Assembly (NCBI GenBank): GCA_029964075.1
Contig: CM057135.1
Location: 12,860,863 to 12,924,862, forward strand
Source: Patiria pectinifera
Lineage: Eukaryota; Echinodermata; Asteroidea; Valvatida; Asterinidae
Direction of reading: 5' to 3'
DNA length: 64,000 nt
Shown: piece by piece, positions 42,801-53,863 of the stretch
Position numbering within the stretch: position 1 is the stretch's first letter
How the letters are laid out: each line of letters opens with the position of its first letter
The notes under the pieces: generated by a model
What the model was told of the DNA's origin: nothing
Seen by the model: only the letters and a program-made list of their open reading frames with translations
The model's database searches: none
Position numbers and translations under genes: made by a program

Positions 42801-43875
42801 TCGGTTTGGCCTGGTTAACCCGACCCAAAGCACAAGCCTACTGGACAGGAGGTTTCGGTGATTGGATTAAGTTGGTTTGGGATGTACGGTTGTGGACATG
42901 CAGGACTGCATTTGCTCGAGTTTTTCAATTAATGAAAAATGTTTGAAGTGTTAAGTGTTGCACCAGTAGTGGTTTTAGTTCATAGATATAGACTGACGCT
43001 GTGCAAATAGGGGAAGGATATTGTTTCTTTCATGCAATGTTAAAACCATTCCAAGCAAACGTGGAACACTAATTAACTTCAGAAGGTCTGACCAACAGGA
43101 GTCTGATGTAGAAAGCTCATGCTTAATAATATTGGTGTCCATACGAAACTATTTTTATTCTTTACATGCTTGATCTGGCCAGAGTTCTGCTGAATTTCCC
43201 CAACAAACCGCCGGCCTGTGAGCTCAGCGGGAAGGGCAGGGCGACAACGCCGTGTCAACGCGGCGCGTGCCCCGGCGGTGTGTGCATGCGTTCACGTTCT
43301 ACAGCTATTGCGCCGTGTGATATGTGTGTGTACCGTGCGGTAGTCTGTGAAAAGTGCAGTACATATGTATGTATTTTATCGGTTCTTAAAAAAAATCTAC
43401 CGCTGTCCTTTAGATGAAATTTCATGAGTCGTTTAACTTGGTCATGATTCACAAGAAGTGACCAAGGAATACTTGGGGAAAACCTCGTATCAATAATAAA
43501 ACGGGATTTTCCTCGGGGATTTTTAACAACTTTCTAAACGAACAGCGACATAAAACTTGACGCACGAAGCGTAATTAAACCCGATTTTTACAGATATTCT
43601 GAAGTTTGTGGGCCAGCTCAATCTCCCGAAATGTGTAAACTATAGTTATCTATCAGAATTACTGTATGGCACCATAATTCATTATGTAAGTCATGATTTC
43701 GAGGCAAATTTGGAGCATGTTTTTCGTGTTTTGATTTCGTGAAATTTTCGAACGCCATCTTGGATTTCCAACATTTCATGACGTCATCACCTTGCGGCAC
43801 TGGAGTTAAGAAACGCTGTACGGACAAAATCACTCAACTTTATTTACGTTATGTCTATGTGAGTGAAACGGCCGT
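39884..43875. mobile_element. Uncharacterised 4-kb insertion with TIRs and 6-bp duplication
   Basis: The insertion is bounded by GCCGCC on both sides (39878-39883 and 43876-43881). Its ends are inverted: ACGGCTGTTCCA at left and, on the opposite strand, ACGGCCGTTTCA at right (10 of 12 bases). Further in, AAGGACAGCGGTAGATTT (40319-40336) is inverted at about 43399-43416. No transposase was recognised. Plus-strand stretches that follow splice-acceptor-like sequence (near 40903, 41358 and 42299) read as short open segments such as LVRWWREPLTSRDEPYSG and YWDKWETVDFTKWAANINN. They may be exons of an unknown protein. A CCGACCC-rich inverted stretch at about 42560-42835 may be a further small repeat. 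Confidence 0.6.
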
Positions 43876-43929
43876 GCCGCCATGCCTACGTGTTAAAGCT
43901 GCAACCCGCCGGGTACACTCTAGCGTACC

Positions 43930-44073
43930 GGTTACACCTCTATGTTCCGACACCCCTATGTTCCGACTGCACATATTCGTATTCCTAACCGTAACCGTAA
44001 CCTTAACCCTAACCGAGAGTAACACAATCTAGGTCGTCGGAACATAGGGGTGTCGGAACATAGAGCAGTCACC
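43930..44073. mobile_element. 144-bp MITE with telomere-like core, copy 1
   Basis: The ends are GGTTACACCTCTATGTTCCG and, on the other strand, GGTGACTGCTCTATGTTCCG, each followed by a second ATGTTCCGAC unit. The 8-bp target duplication AGCGTACC flanks it (43922-43929 and 44074-44081). The centre has CCTAACCGTAACC and CTTAACCCTAACC, like telomere repeats. Eight-base duplications fit hAT or Merlin-type transposases. It lies in the gag region of BEL-2. Copy 2 is at 62370-62507. Confidence 0.88.
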
Positions 44074-44098
44074 AGCGTACCAACCAGCGTCTGCATTA

Positions 44099-46575
44099 TT
44101 GTCAGTGCACATGCCTGATACGGTAGCAGCCGCGAACAGTGCAGTGGCAGCGAACGCAATTGTCAACTCAAAACCCATTGTACTTAACCCTCACCTACCT
44201 TCGTTTACTCCAGCAGGTACACGTGCACATACGTGTACTTCAGTTTCATTGCAGCCAGTTTCAGGTCAGACGCACCATGATGCAAAGGCTGGGATGGCAC
44301 CCCATACACCTACCACTAGCTCCCCTTCGTCAGCAGGACAAGGCGATCACCTTACCAAGGCCCCAGGTAAGAAACCACCAGGGTCACGCGAAAACCACTC
44401 ACAGCAAGACATGTCTGAGAATTGTTCCGGCGAATCTGAAGTGAGTGATTTGAGTAATGCTGGTTCATCAGAAGATGATTCTGATGATAGTAGTAGGCAC
44501 AGTAGGAGGAAGGGCAAACCGAAGAAGGATAAAGGCAGCTCCAACGCTGAGGCACGTCACCCTCCAGCTCCATTCAGCTTTGGTTATGGTATGTTGAGGG
44601 ATAGTTTGCCGAAACTTGACATACCAAAGTTTGATAATGAGTATGATGTCAAACAGTATGTAACCTTCAGATCTTTGTGGGACAGTGTTATGGAGGAAAT
44701 GACTCCAAAGGAACAGCAAGGATGGTACATCCCCTATCATGTTGTCTTCAGCAGTGGGAAATATAGGTTGGTGTTCAATTGTTCCTTCACCTGTGCTGAC
44801 CAGAATCTTAATGAGGAGTTGTTAGCAGGTCCAACCCTTGGACCAGCTCTGATAGATGTACTTCTCCGCTTCCGACAGGGCCGTGTTGCAGTTTCCGGAG
44901 ATGTAACTGCAATGTTTCACCAGGTAAGGTTGTCACCCACAGAGCGTTGCATTTTCAGATTCTTGTGGTGGGAGGAGGAGAAAAATACCTGGGTCATCAT
45001 GGAGTGGATGGTACTTCCATTTGGCGCTACTTGTAGCCCATGTTGTGCCATATTTGCACTCCAAAAACATGCCAGGGACTCAAAGGAAAGGTACCCTTTG
45101 ATCCAAAACACTGTTGAACAAGAAACTTACGTCGACAACCAGCTTGCCAGCCGTGATAACGTCCAGCAGGCCAAAAGTCTGGTTGATAGTACACGCCAAT
45201 GTCTACAGGAGGCTGGTTTTCACATGGTAAAATACGCGAGTAGCCATCCAGAGGTTGTCGAGCACTTGCCCACAGATGCCCGTTCTGATCGTCATGTCAG
45301 GTCACTTGCAAGGGACGAGTCAGAGGGAGTTCCAGAGCCAGCACTAGGGCTAAACTGGGATTGCCGGAGTGATGATCTATACCACCCCGCGAAAATTCCT
45401 GACCATCAGCCGCTCACCAAGCGAACTGCTCTGAGGACATTGGCCAGTCAGTTTGAGCCCCATTCACTGCTTGAGCAAAACTTATCGTCCAGGAGTTGTG
45501 GATGTCCAAACTTGACTGGGACGAGGAAGTGACCAATGTGGACATGCTGACCCGATGGTATGAGTGGTGCTCTGAGCTGGAGCACATTCCCTCTGTTCGG
45601 CTTCGCCGTTGCTATTCCCCGCCGTATGTCGACAGTGCCTTGGTCACAAAATTTTTAAATGTGTTTTGTGATGCTTCTCAGCGACTGTACGGCGCAGTGG
45701 CCTACCTACGATCTACCGATGAGCAGGGTGAAGTTCATCTCAGCTTTGTGCTGGCGAAGTGTTGAGTAGCTCCAAAACGCCAGTTGAGTATACCCCGTCT
45801 TGAGCTGATGGCATCGTTACTTGGAGCACAACTTGCCCAAGTTGTCTGCCAGGCCATCACACTTGAAATCCAAAGCACAGTCATGTGGAGTGATTCCACC
45901 ACAGTGTTGACCTGGATTCGGTCGGACTCCTGCCGTTATAAGGTGTTCGTAGGAACACGAATCGCCGAAATACAAACTCTCACAGAAGGTGATGAATGGC
46001 GTTATGTACCGTCTAAAGACAACCCTGCAGACGACATAACACGAGGACTGACAGTTTCCGAACTTGGTAAGGGCTCCCGTTGGAGTGAGGGACCGACCGC
46101 CTTGGCTTCTTGCTCCACCAGAAAGCTGGCCTCATGAGAGTGTGCCCCACTGGCAGAGTCTGAGTCGACATCAGTGGAAAGTGACATTGAGAGTAAGAAG
46201 TCTTTGTTCTGTGGCTTGACAGTTGCTGATCCAGTAGTTGACATGAAGTTGGATGGGTTTGACAGTTGGGTTGATTTGGTCAACGCCGTAGGAGAGAGTA
46301 TGTATCCTGAGGATAGGGTTCATGGTGTTCTTACTCCTGATCAGACTTTAAAGGTAGAGAATCGGCTACTGCAGTATGCACAACAGGAAAGCTTCAAGGA
46401 AGACATTAATGCCCTCAAAGGGGGCAAACCAGTATCCCGTTCAAGCCGCCGTCTTGAACTTGCTCCAGAGTATGACACCTCCAGTGAGCTCATCAGAGTT
46501 GGGGGTCGACTCCGGAAGATGTCTACAGAAGATTCGGTGATGTTGGATCCGCATCCAATTGTCCTTGATCCCCAT
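44099..46575 (+). pseudogene. BEL-2 gag C-terminal part, reverse transcriptase, RNase H, integrase start
   Basis: A Ser-rich gag segment with SFGYGMLRDSLPKLDIPKF is followed directly by reverse transcriptase (GKYRLVFNCSFTCADQNLNE, LLRFRQGRVAVSGDVTAMFH, ETYVDNQLAS at the catalytic box). RNase H shows VFCDASQRLYGAVAYLR and IPRLELMASLL, and an integrase linker has LIRVGGRLRKM. No zinc knuckle or protease is seen between gag and RT. Broken, with several breaks. It ends at CCCAT, where the solo LTR begins. Confidence 0.85.
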
Positions 46576-47514
46576 TGTCACTGTATGCACCGCTGGAAAA
46601 AACGAGACTGGAAGTCTGTTTGATGCCTTACCCCGATTTATTCGCACACCGCTAGTGCAGGTGAAAACTAAAGGAAATACAAAAATTCATATTAAATAAT
46701 ACAATCGTTTAAGCGCAAATAATCAATTAAGCAATAACATGAACGAACTTAAAGGATCATCGGACAAGTTACGAAGGGGCAGCACCTTATCGGCAGTATC
46801 AGTTATGGATGAGTTACAATTCCTTGAATAAATTTAATTTAGCAAATTATCTGAATGTGTAGACTAATAGATATTATATAAACTTACAATCGTTCCCGGG
46901 GTAAGGAATATCAGCACACACAGTGAGGTAACGGGTTTAAGCTGGGGCGTACAGAGTTTTACGGCGGCATTCTGGGGTGCTGTACAAATAATACAAATAT
47001 CGAATAAACACACATACAATATTACTCATGAAATATTATTATAAATATAAACGTAGCCCGGAGCTTAGTGCCAAGGGCGTTGGCTCTGAGGAATGTTCAT
47101 TATTTCCGTGTAAACTAAATTATCCTTAATATTATTTATGAGCTAATGAATAATATGGAACGAAGGTAAATGCTTATAGTGAATTAAATGTTCAAGAATA
47201 AACATGATATAAATTAAAGTAAAAAATACTTACAGTTGGCTACAAAAATTGGCTACAGAAAATTATATGATGCGAGCTGGTCGAGAGCGTGGACACAACT
47301 GATACGAATCTCCCGCATGCCGGAGTGGCAAGCGGGGAGACAAAAAGAATGACGTAACATAATCGCATACCGAAAATGCCTAAGCGGGTTTGGTCGAAGG
47401 GGAGACGGACTGATGTTATAAGGGACTTATGCAAATAAGGGCTCTAAATAAGGGAAACAGTTACTCTAAGGAAAAATTAAATGACGAAATAAATACATAG
47501 CGGTGACGATAACA
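46576..47514 (-). repeat. Solo LTR (939 bp)
   Basis: Starts TGTCACTGTATGCACC and ends GGTGACGATAACA (TG...CA), with the 5-bp duplication CCCAT on both sides (46571-46575 and 47515-47519). It has no internal coding region. On the minus strand an AATAAA stands about 75 bp before the end, so minus orientation is more likely. It interrupts the BEL-2 integrase region. No other copy of this LTR is in the window, so its family is unknown. Confidence 0.78.
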
Positions 47515-47519
47515 CCCAT

Positions 47520-48671
47520 CATCCCATCACAAAACTTCTCATCAAGCAAACAGATGATTTCTTCAGTCACCAAGCTGGAACTGACCGAGTATTTGCTCAT
47601 CTACGGCGCAGGTATTGGATCTTACGCGGGCGGAGTACTGTTAAGGGTGTCTTGAACAGCTGTGCTGAGTGTCGTCGTTGGCGTGGCAAACCTCAGGTTC
47701 CACGCATGGCAGATTTACCACAGGCCCGCCTAAGGCTGCACAAACCGCCTTTCTATTCTACTGTGTTGGACTGTTTTGGTCCTATGAACATCAAAATGGG
47801 GAGGCGGGTGGAGAAGCGCTGGGGTCTGTTGATCAAATGCATGACCACTCGGGCAGTACATTTGGAGTTGCTGGCAGGTATGGATGCAGACAATTTCTTG
47901 ATGGCGTATCGGCGCTTTTCCTCACGCCGCGGATCACCCTATGAGTTACTTAGTGACTGCGGCACAAACTTTAAGGGTGCAGACTCAGAAATTCAGGATG
48001 CACTGAAGAAGATGGAACCTAGTTTGGTCCAAAAGTTGGCAGACTATAAGGTCAGGTTCAGATTCAACCCCCCAAATGTCCCCCATTTCGGCGGACTTTG
48101 GGAGCGAGAAGTAAGGTCAGTCAAAGGTGCACTCCGAGTTGTATTGCAGGATCGCACAGTTCCCGAGCCTGTATTGCACACTATCTTAGTAGAGGTCGAG
48201 AATATTGTCAATACCAAGCCCTTGGGCTATGCATCTACTGACATAGCAGACCCAGACCCAGTCACTCCTAATATGCTGCTCATGGGGCGGCGAGATCCAG
48301 CCCTACCACTCGCCTTGTATGATGACACTGAGTTGAAGGGTCGACGGAGTTGGCGACACAGTCAGGTGTTGGCAGATCAGTTCTGGCGTCGATTCATTCG
48401 ATCCTACCTCCCAACTTTGCAGGTCCGGCAAAAATGGCAAGAAAAAGTTGCAAATCTTGCTCTTGGAGATGTGGTCATGATCGTTGACCCTCAGTTGCTC
48501 AGGTCTCAGTGGCCCGTTGGCACAGTGTCCGAACTCCTCCCGAGCAGTGACAAGCGAGTGAGGGCTGTGCGAGTCAAGGAAGGTAGCCGCTCGTATGAAC
48601 GACCAGTGGCACGCCTGGTGAAGTTGGCCAAATGTGATGAAGCGGTCAGTTCCGATGAGGGGAAGGTATAA
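47520..48671 (+). pseudogene. BEL-2 integrase
   Basis: Zinc-binding part HQAGTERVFAHLRRRYWI and NSCAECRRWRG, then the catalytic core with VLDCFGPM, LLSDCGTNFKGAD and PHFGGLWEREVRSVK. The C-terminus LALGDVVMIVDPQLLRSQWP is typical of BEL/Pao. The final frame reaches 48671, 194 bp before the 3' LTR. A purine-rich AATTTGGGGGCGG stands just before the LTR. Confidence 0.87.
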
Positions 48672-48865
48672 TTTACGTAACTCACAGTTAGACAGGTCAT
48701 CTGACTCATCATCAAGTTTGGAGCCAAACCTAGTTAAGGCAATTGTTTTTTAAAAGTTTATTCAGTTATCACTTAATGTTTACTGTTTTATGATGTTTGT
48801 TAAGAGTTGATAATTGTAATCAGTCAATGTTACTCAAACTTCCGCTAGAAATTTGGGGGCGGCCG

Positions 48866-49637
48866 TGTTGGAACTGGCGTTCCATAGTGCGATAAGCAAG
48901 TATCCGCCGTCGACAGAGGGCGCGCTTCACACGCTTTTCTCCCGCGCCTTGTGAGTCGCCATCTTTGTCAGTTGGACTCGTTGAAAAGTAAAAGAGTTTT
49001 TCAAAACGGAAAATTGTTGCTATACTGGGTAAGTTTGCAGTAACTTTTCTCAGAATCATATAATAAAGGGTTCAGGTCCAGGAGATTCATGCTTGTGTAA
49101 TTTAAACCGTTTATCATCCGTCCCTTTTATAGAAAGATTTATCGCTTGTCATGGGGTTTGCATGTAGGGTTAGCATATAATTATAGTGTCACCGTTTTTC
49201 ACCCATCATTCTTCCAATATGCTGTTTAGATTCATAAGTTGGAAATCTAGGGCCATACATTGTTATATATCCTGTATTTTTGATGACTGGTGTTAATGAT
49301 GTGTAACTTTTCAACTGATAATAAGTGCTACTTGTTTATTTACAGTATAAATATTCAACAAGGGAAACAATCGGGGAAGAAACTGGACAAACACATAAAC
49401 CTCAACGATCCTAGTTCAGGCTGAACATCAGAATAAAGTTTGTGAGAGCACAACTTGTGTGGACTGGACTGTCAGATTTATTCCCTTGACTTGAGTACTA
49501 TCTGCCAGAAGTAACATCCCCCCGTAATTCACACCAACATCATCCTACCTGTCCTCGCAAGCGTCTAGCCGGGCTTGTTGGGAGCAATCACGACCAAATC
49601 AAACCCAATCAGCTACCCCTGTCTTAGTGTTACTACA
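48866..49637 (+). repeat. BEL-2 3' LTR (772 bp)
   Basis: Same ends and sequence as 38228-39002, with about 25 differences. It is followed by ACAAC (49638-49642), where the Polinton integrase resumes. Confidence 0.92.
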
Positions 49638-49642
49638 ACAAC

Positions 49643-50582
49643 CCTCAACATCCAGCCGGTTTTGGTGGTGTGGCGGCTGTCTACCGTGCTGCCCAAAAAG
49701 ACGGCGTCGACATCAACCGGATTCAAAATAGAACCTGGTTAAGTAAGCAACCGACTTACACGCTACACAAACCCATACGCAGGCATTTTCAACGGAACAG
49801 AGTCACAGTAGGTGTTGACGTGTATTGATATATTGTCGAAATATGCCTGGGCGATTCCAATCAAGAATAAAACCGGTTCTTCGCTCATTGACGGCTTCAA
49901 GACAATCTTGAAAAGTGGACGGAAACCCACAGTTCTACAGACCGATAAAGGCACCGACTTCAACCAATCATCCATTCCAGCCATTTCTCGAAAAAAAATA
50001 AAATTGGTTTCTTCACGGCTCAGAATGAAACAAAAGCCAGCGTGGTAGAAAGATTCAACAGAACACTCAAGACAAAAATGTACAAACATTTCACAGCCAC
50101 CAACAGCCACGTGTACATTAAAGCTTTGCTGAAATTAATGACGGCGTACAATCACGCTTACCACCGAAGCATAAAGACCACCCCGACCTCGGTAAATAGC
50201 GACAATGCCGAAACTGTATGGAGAAACCTGTACGATGAGACCAGTAACGCGGCCAAACCCATTTCTTTACAAGTTCAATGTTGGGGACACAGTGCGCATC
50301 AGCATGGCTGCACGACCATTTAGGAAAGGTTATCTTCCAAACTGGACCACTAAACTATTTACAGTCGGTGCTCGTATTCCGCGCCATCCTCCCGTGTACA
50401 AGTTGAAAGATTACGATTCCGAGGAGTTGGACGGGACATTCTACGAACACAAAATCCAACCAGCGGTTCAATTGGGCGATCTGTACCAAGTGGAAAAAGT
50501 ACTGCAGACGCGGAAAAGGCGAGGAAAATTGGAGTATTTTGTCAAGTGGTTGGGCTACCCAGGCAAGATTACCAGTTGGTGA
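49643..50582 (+). pseudogene. Polinton integrase with chromodomain (main part)
   Basis: The plus strand encodes a retroviral-type integrase. Visible parts are HPAGFGGVAAVYRAA near the start, IDILSKYAWAIPIKNK, LQTDKGTDFNQSS (second catalytic Asp) and VVERFNRTLKTKMYKHF (catalytic Glu). The C-terminus has a chromodomain, YQVEKVLQTRKRRGKLEYFV followed by KWLGYP, at about 50480-50565. This is the enzyme that inserts Polintons with 6-bp duplications. The chromodomain may steer it to modified histones (family knowledge). BEL-2 separates it from its first codons, and it is otherwise broken in a few places. Confidence 0.9.
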
Positions 50583-50652
50583 CAAGTCTGCACAAGTTAT
50601 TAAACGTCCATGACGCGAGTATTTCCCTACACAGTTAAAGCTAAGCTTCGTC

Positions 50653-51409
50653 ATGGCGGACTCGTTTTATGTCACGCTCCCTAGGAACAGTTCTATGGAT
50701 ACTCACCCTAACAACACCTTGAGTCATTTTTTTGTAAATTTACCCTCACCCCTGTCTTTCGAGGGAGACTGGCAAGTGGCATTGGCCGAAGTAACTTACC
50801 CTCACCTTTGGTTGAACGTGACCGAAGGTAACCTGGTGGCGTGCTCGGGTGGAGAAACAGATTCCAGATTTCACTTTCATCACGTACCAGAGGGGTACTA
50901 CCCAACACCTGAAGAACTATTCGACAGCTTTGAACCTCCCATCGAGCACGACGGACAAGTCCGATTCAAGTACAACGAATTCCTTCAAAAAGTCATCATA
51001 AAGACAAACGACAGCGTGGTGCTTAAATTACTGGGTCGTCTGGCGAACCTACTCGGTTTTGACGATGGTGCAACTGTGTCGGGTATCAAAAAGAGTACGA
51101 GGATGGTGGACCTGCAGCCATTCTATGCGTTATTTATCTACTGTAATATTGTGGAGTACCACACCGTAGGAGACACGCGGGCCCCCTTATTACGCATCGT
51201 GAATGTGGACGGGAAGTATGGAGAAACCGTTAAAAAAATCTACGACAAAAATCTACGACAGTCCTCATTACATGCCCCTGAAGCACACGTTTTTGGACAT
51301 GATCGAAATCGATATAAGGGACGGGACGGGTGAACTTATTCTATTTGTTACCGGGAGGGTCATCGTGAAACTTCACTTTCGAAAGAAGCGCTCGTCCTAC
51401 TTCTATTAA
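50653..51409 (+). pseudogene. Polinton minor capsid (penton-type) protein
   Basis: The ATG in MADSFYVTLPRNSSMDTHPN starts a protein with the conserved Polinton pattern FYVTLPSNSS, then WQVALAEVTYPHLW near residue 45. The C-terminal sequence EIDIRDGTGELILFVTGRV and KLHFRKKRS lies at about 51300-51400. Published comparisons assign such proteins to the single jelly-roll penton of Polinton capsids. The gene lies between integrase and the pVI-like gene, all on one strand. It seems slightly broken near its end. Confidence 0.78.
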
Positions 51410-51414
51410 TCATC

Positions 51415-51840
51415 ATGAAGAGCCATTACCTACCCAATAGTAAACACTACGAAGATTATTACGTTGGCCAGGTGGGGCGCGGTCTCCCCGTGTTCACTGG
51501 CCCGAGAAGTAAGAGGGGATACGGACTTGGAGGGATTTTAAGCGGACTTTTCCGGTCGGCCATGCCTCTGATCAAACAACGCGCTAAAACACTGGGTCGC
51601 GAAGCGCTTCATACCGGTGTAGGAATCGCGCAGGATGCAATGGAGGGAAAAAGTATCAAATCATCTGCCAAAAACCGACTTCGACACGCTGGACGTTATC
51701 TGACCCACTCAGCTCTTCGAGGTGTGGATGCCCGACTCTCACGAGGTAAACGACGTGGTATAAAAAGGAAAGCAAACGGCAGACGCGCAACTTCCTCTTC
51801 TAGCAGGAGAGTGAAAAGATCACAAGACATATTTGATTAA
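51415..51840 (+). CDS. Polinton small basic glycine-rich protein (pVI-like candidate)
   Basis: 141 residues, open throughout. The N-terminus contains VGQVGRGLPVFTGPRSKRGY, then GLGGILSGLFRSAMPLIKQR, an amphipathic, membrane-active-looking helix after a Gly-rich region. The rest is strongly basic (SRGKRRGIKRK). Proteins with this GLPVFxG...GLGGILGGLFR layout sit between penton and hexon-like genes in Polintons. A cement or membrane-lysis role like adenovirus pVI is inferred from position and composition. Confidence 0.65.
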   Translation: MKSHYLPNSKHYEDYYVGQVGRGLPVFTGPRSKRGYGLGGILSGLFRSAMPLIKQRAKTLGREALHTGVGIAQDAMEGKSIKSSAKNRLRHAGRYLTHSALRGVDARLSRGKRRGIKRKANGRRATSSSSRRVKRSQDIFD

Positions 51841-51872
51841 GCGTTTTACACGCTAACCCACAGTCAGTCATT

Positions 51873-52801
51873 ATGTCGCTGTTACACAATAACTCGTGCG
51901 AATGCACTAAATCTAAACTTGACATTTTTTCTTTACCACCCACACAAACGAGCATAGAACGTGGTCAGTGGCAGGAATTTCACCCCATTTCTACCATTTC
52001 TGATGGAGGACCGATAGAATTTTTTGTACCGGGATCCGGAGAAGAATACATGGATCTCAACCAAACCCAGTTGTACGTCAGAGCGAAAATCACCAAAGCG
52101 GACGGCTCCAACCTGACAGAGGCCGACCACGTGGGTCCCGTCAACTTATTTCTACAGTCCCTATTCAGCCAGATTGATGTGAGTCTGAACGAACGTCTGA
52201 TCTCCCCCTCCACGCCTACCTACCCCTATCGCGCCATACTCGAAACACTGCTCAGCTACGGCAGCGATGCTCAAATCTCTCAGCTGACTGCCGCTTTGTT
52301 CTATAAAGAAGAGATACCAGTTTACAAAGGGAAGCAGCGAGGTGGACATGATCGGCCCGATTCACAGCGACATTTTCTTTCAAGACAAACACATGCTGAA
52401 TGGCGTGGACTTGAAATTGAAACTGATTCGCAGCAGCAACGCGTTCTGCCTCATGGCCGCCGGGGGAAACCCCGCCTACAAAGTGGTCATCCTAAACGCG
52501 TCCGTTTTTGTCAGGAAAGTCAAAGTCAGTTCGGGCGTTTTGCTGGAACACATGAAAGCTCTGGAGAAAGGCACCGCTAAATACCCAACCAAACGCAATC
52601 TGTGCAAGATGGTGTCTGTGCCCCGCGGTAATCTAATAACCCTCACGCAGGACCACGTGTTTCTGGGTCAACTTCCAAACCCAATCGTAGTGGATGTGTG
52701 ACCAACTGGAGGCAACCATCAACGTCATCATCTACGCCGAGTACAACAACATCATAGAAATTGACCAGGCTCGCAACGTTATCTTTGACTACAGCAGTTA
52801 A
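51873..52801 (+). pseudogene. Polinton major capsid protein (double jelly-roll), fossil
   Basis: The N-terminal part reads KLDIFSLPPTQTSIERGQW, then GPIEFFVPGSGEEYMDLNQT and VGPVNLFLQSLFSQIDVSLN, all characteristic of the Polinton hexon-like capsid protein. Downstream, IGPIHSDIFFQDKHMLNGVD and KVVILNASVFVRKVKVS follow in the family order. The closing segment TINVIIYAEYNNIIEID lies near 52715-52765. The total is well below the usual 500-600 codons, and the gene is broken with several breaks. This protein would form the capsid shell. Confidence 0.88.
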
Positions 52802-52817
52802 ATTACTCGTCGTCAAC

Positions 52818-53340
52818 ATGGACAGTTATCAAATCAGCAGCATTTTGAAAAATGATCGTTTTACCAAGCATTACTTCAGAGGAGTGTTGCCTGCGATCAG
52901 CTGCCTAAGCACTACGTGCCCCGACCGAGCGCCCTCATTTTTAATACGGACCCATCCACGAAAGCCGATCAGCACTGGGTGGCCATTTACATCACGCGGG
53001 ATGGGGAGGGAGAGAATTTCGATTCCTACGGACAACCGGTGAATATACCCCGGGTCAAGAAATTCCTGAAGAAAAATGTGACGTGTACACCCGCTACAAC
53101 CACCGACCCCTGCAGGGACCACTGTCAGCCGTGTGTGGACAGTACTCCATCTTTTTCCTGTTACAGCGTTGTCGGGGACTAACCATGTACAAAATCACGC
53201 TCCTGTTTTCTTCAGATAAACGAGACAATGACATACTCGTTAACGATTTTATACGAAAACATTTTCCTCGCGTAAATACATCGGTGTATGACGAACAGTT
53301 TCTTGTAAGGCAAATAACCAGAGCTTTGTTAGAGGACTAG
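52818..53340 (+). pseudogene. Adenain-like cysteine protease, Polinton right copy
   Basis: Starts MDSYQISSILKNDRF 17 bp after the capsid gene. Visible are the catalytic His region (DQHWVAIYI), the acidic residue region (GENFDSYG) and the Cys region (CGQYSIFFLLQ). These make up the His-Glu/Asp-Cys order of adenovirus proteases. A tail of about 50 residues (MYKITLLFSSDKRDND and on) ends at 53338-53340. In the family this enzyme cuts capsid precursors. It appears broken. All but its first bases lie in the right TIR, so a second copy exists at 14114-14597. Confidence 0.8.
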
Positions 53341-53863
53341 ACTTCTACTAATGTTCATTATTAATATTATTGGTATTACTATTATTATTATCCAGTAGTA
53401 GTAGCTCGATTTATGTAATTGTTTGTTTATTTATTTTAAACTTTTTTTTACATATATATTGTATTTAGCATTGAGCTGTTGTGAAATAAAATACTTATAA
53501 ACTGTATATCGCCCGTTGACCACTTAAGGAATGTTCTGGTGAGTTCCGGTTGGTTTTAGGCACCCCGTGTCGACTTTTTGTGTGTGTGTATGTTTCCTCC
53601 TACCCCTATCACCCAACGTAGTATTAAAACTAATATTTATATACATATATTTTCAACAACAACAAAAACACGCGAGACAAATACAAACACACACAAGAGG
53701 CAGGGTCTTCTTTTGTGACTACAACATATAAGAATTGTTTTATTCAAGCAATCCTTTATTAACCCTCCACCATAAATTTAACTCATAAATAAAAAAAAAA
53801 TAAAAAAAAGGGGAATAATAAAAAAAAAATTTTTTTAAAGGAAAGCAAACAATGTCGGGTCAT
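53341..53863. other. Convergent intergenic stretch of the right TIR
   Basis: A/T-rich, with AATAAA at about 53487 for the protease and TTTATT signals for the opposite strand. It contains about 75 bp around 53712-53790 that the left arm lacks, accounting for much of the length difference between the TIRs. Confidence 0.5.

Larger units (their letters stand above)
38228..49637 (+). mobile_element. BEL-2: older BEL/Pao retrotransposon with three nested insertions
   Basis: LTRs of 775 bp (38228-39002) and 772 bp (48866-49637) start TGTTGGAACTGG and end TTACTACA. The target duplication is ACAAC. About 25 differences between the LTRs (roughly 3 percent by eye) show it is older than BEL-1. Gag, reverse transcriptase, RNase H and integrase are recognisable and broken at several points. 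Guests are an uncharacterised 4-kb insertion (39884-43875), a 144-bp MITE (43930-44073) and a solo LTR (46576-47514). Confidence 0.92.

Noticed and set aside
42434-42946. 170-codon frame in the 4-kb insertion
   Set aside because: Much of it translates a CCGACCC-rich repetitive stretch. No domain seen, so not listed as a gene.
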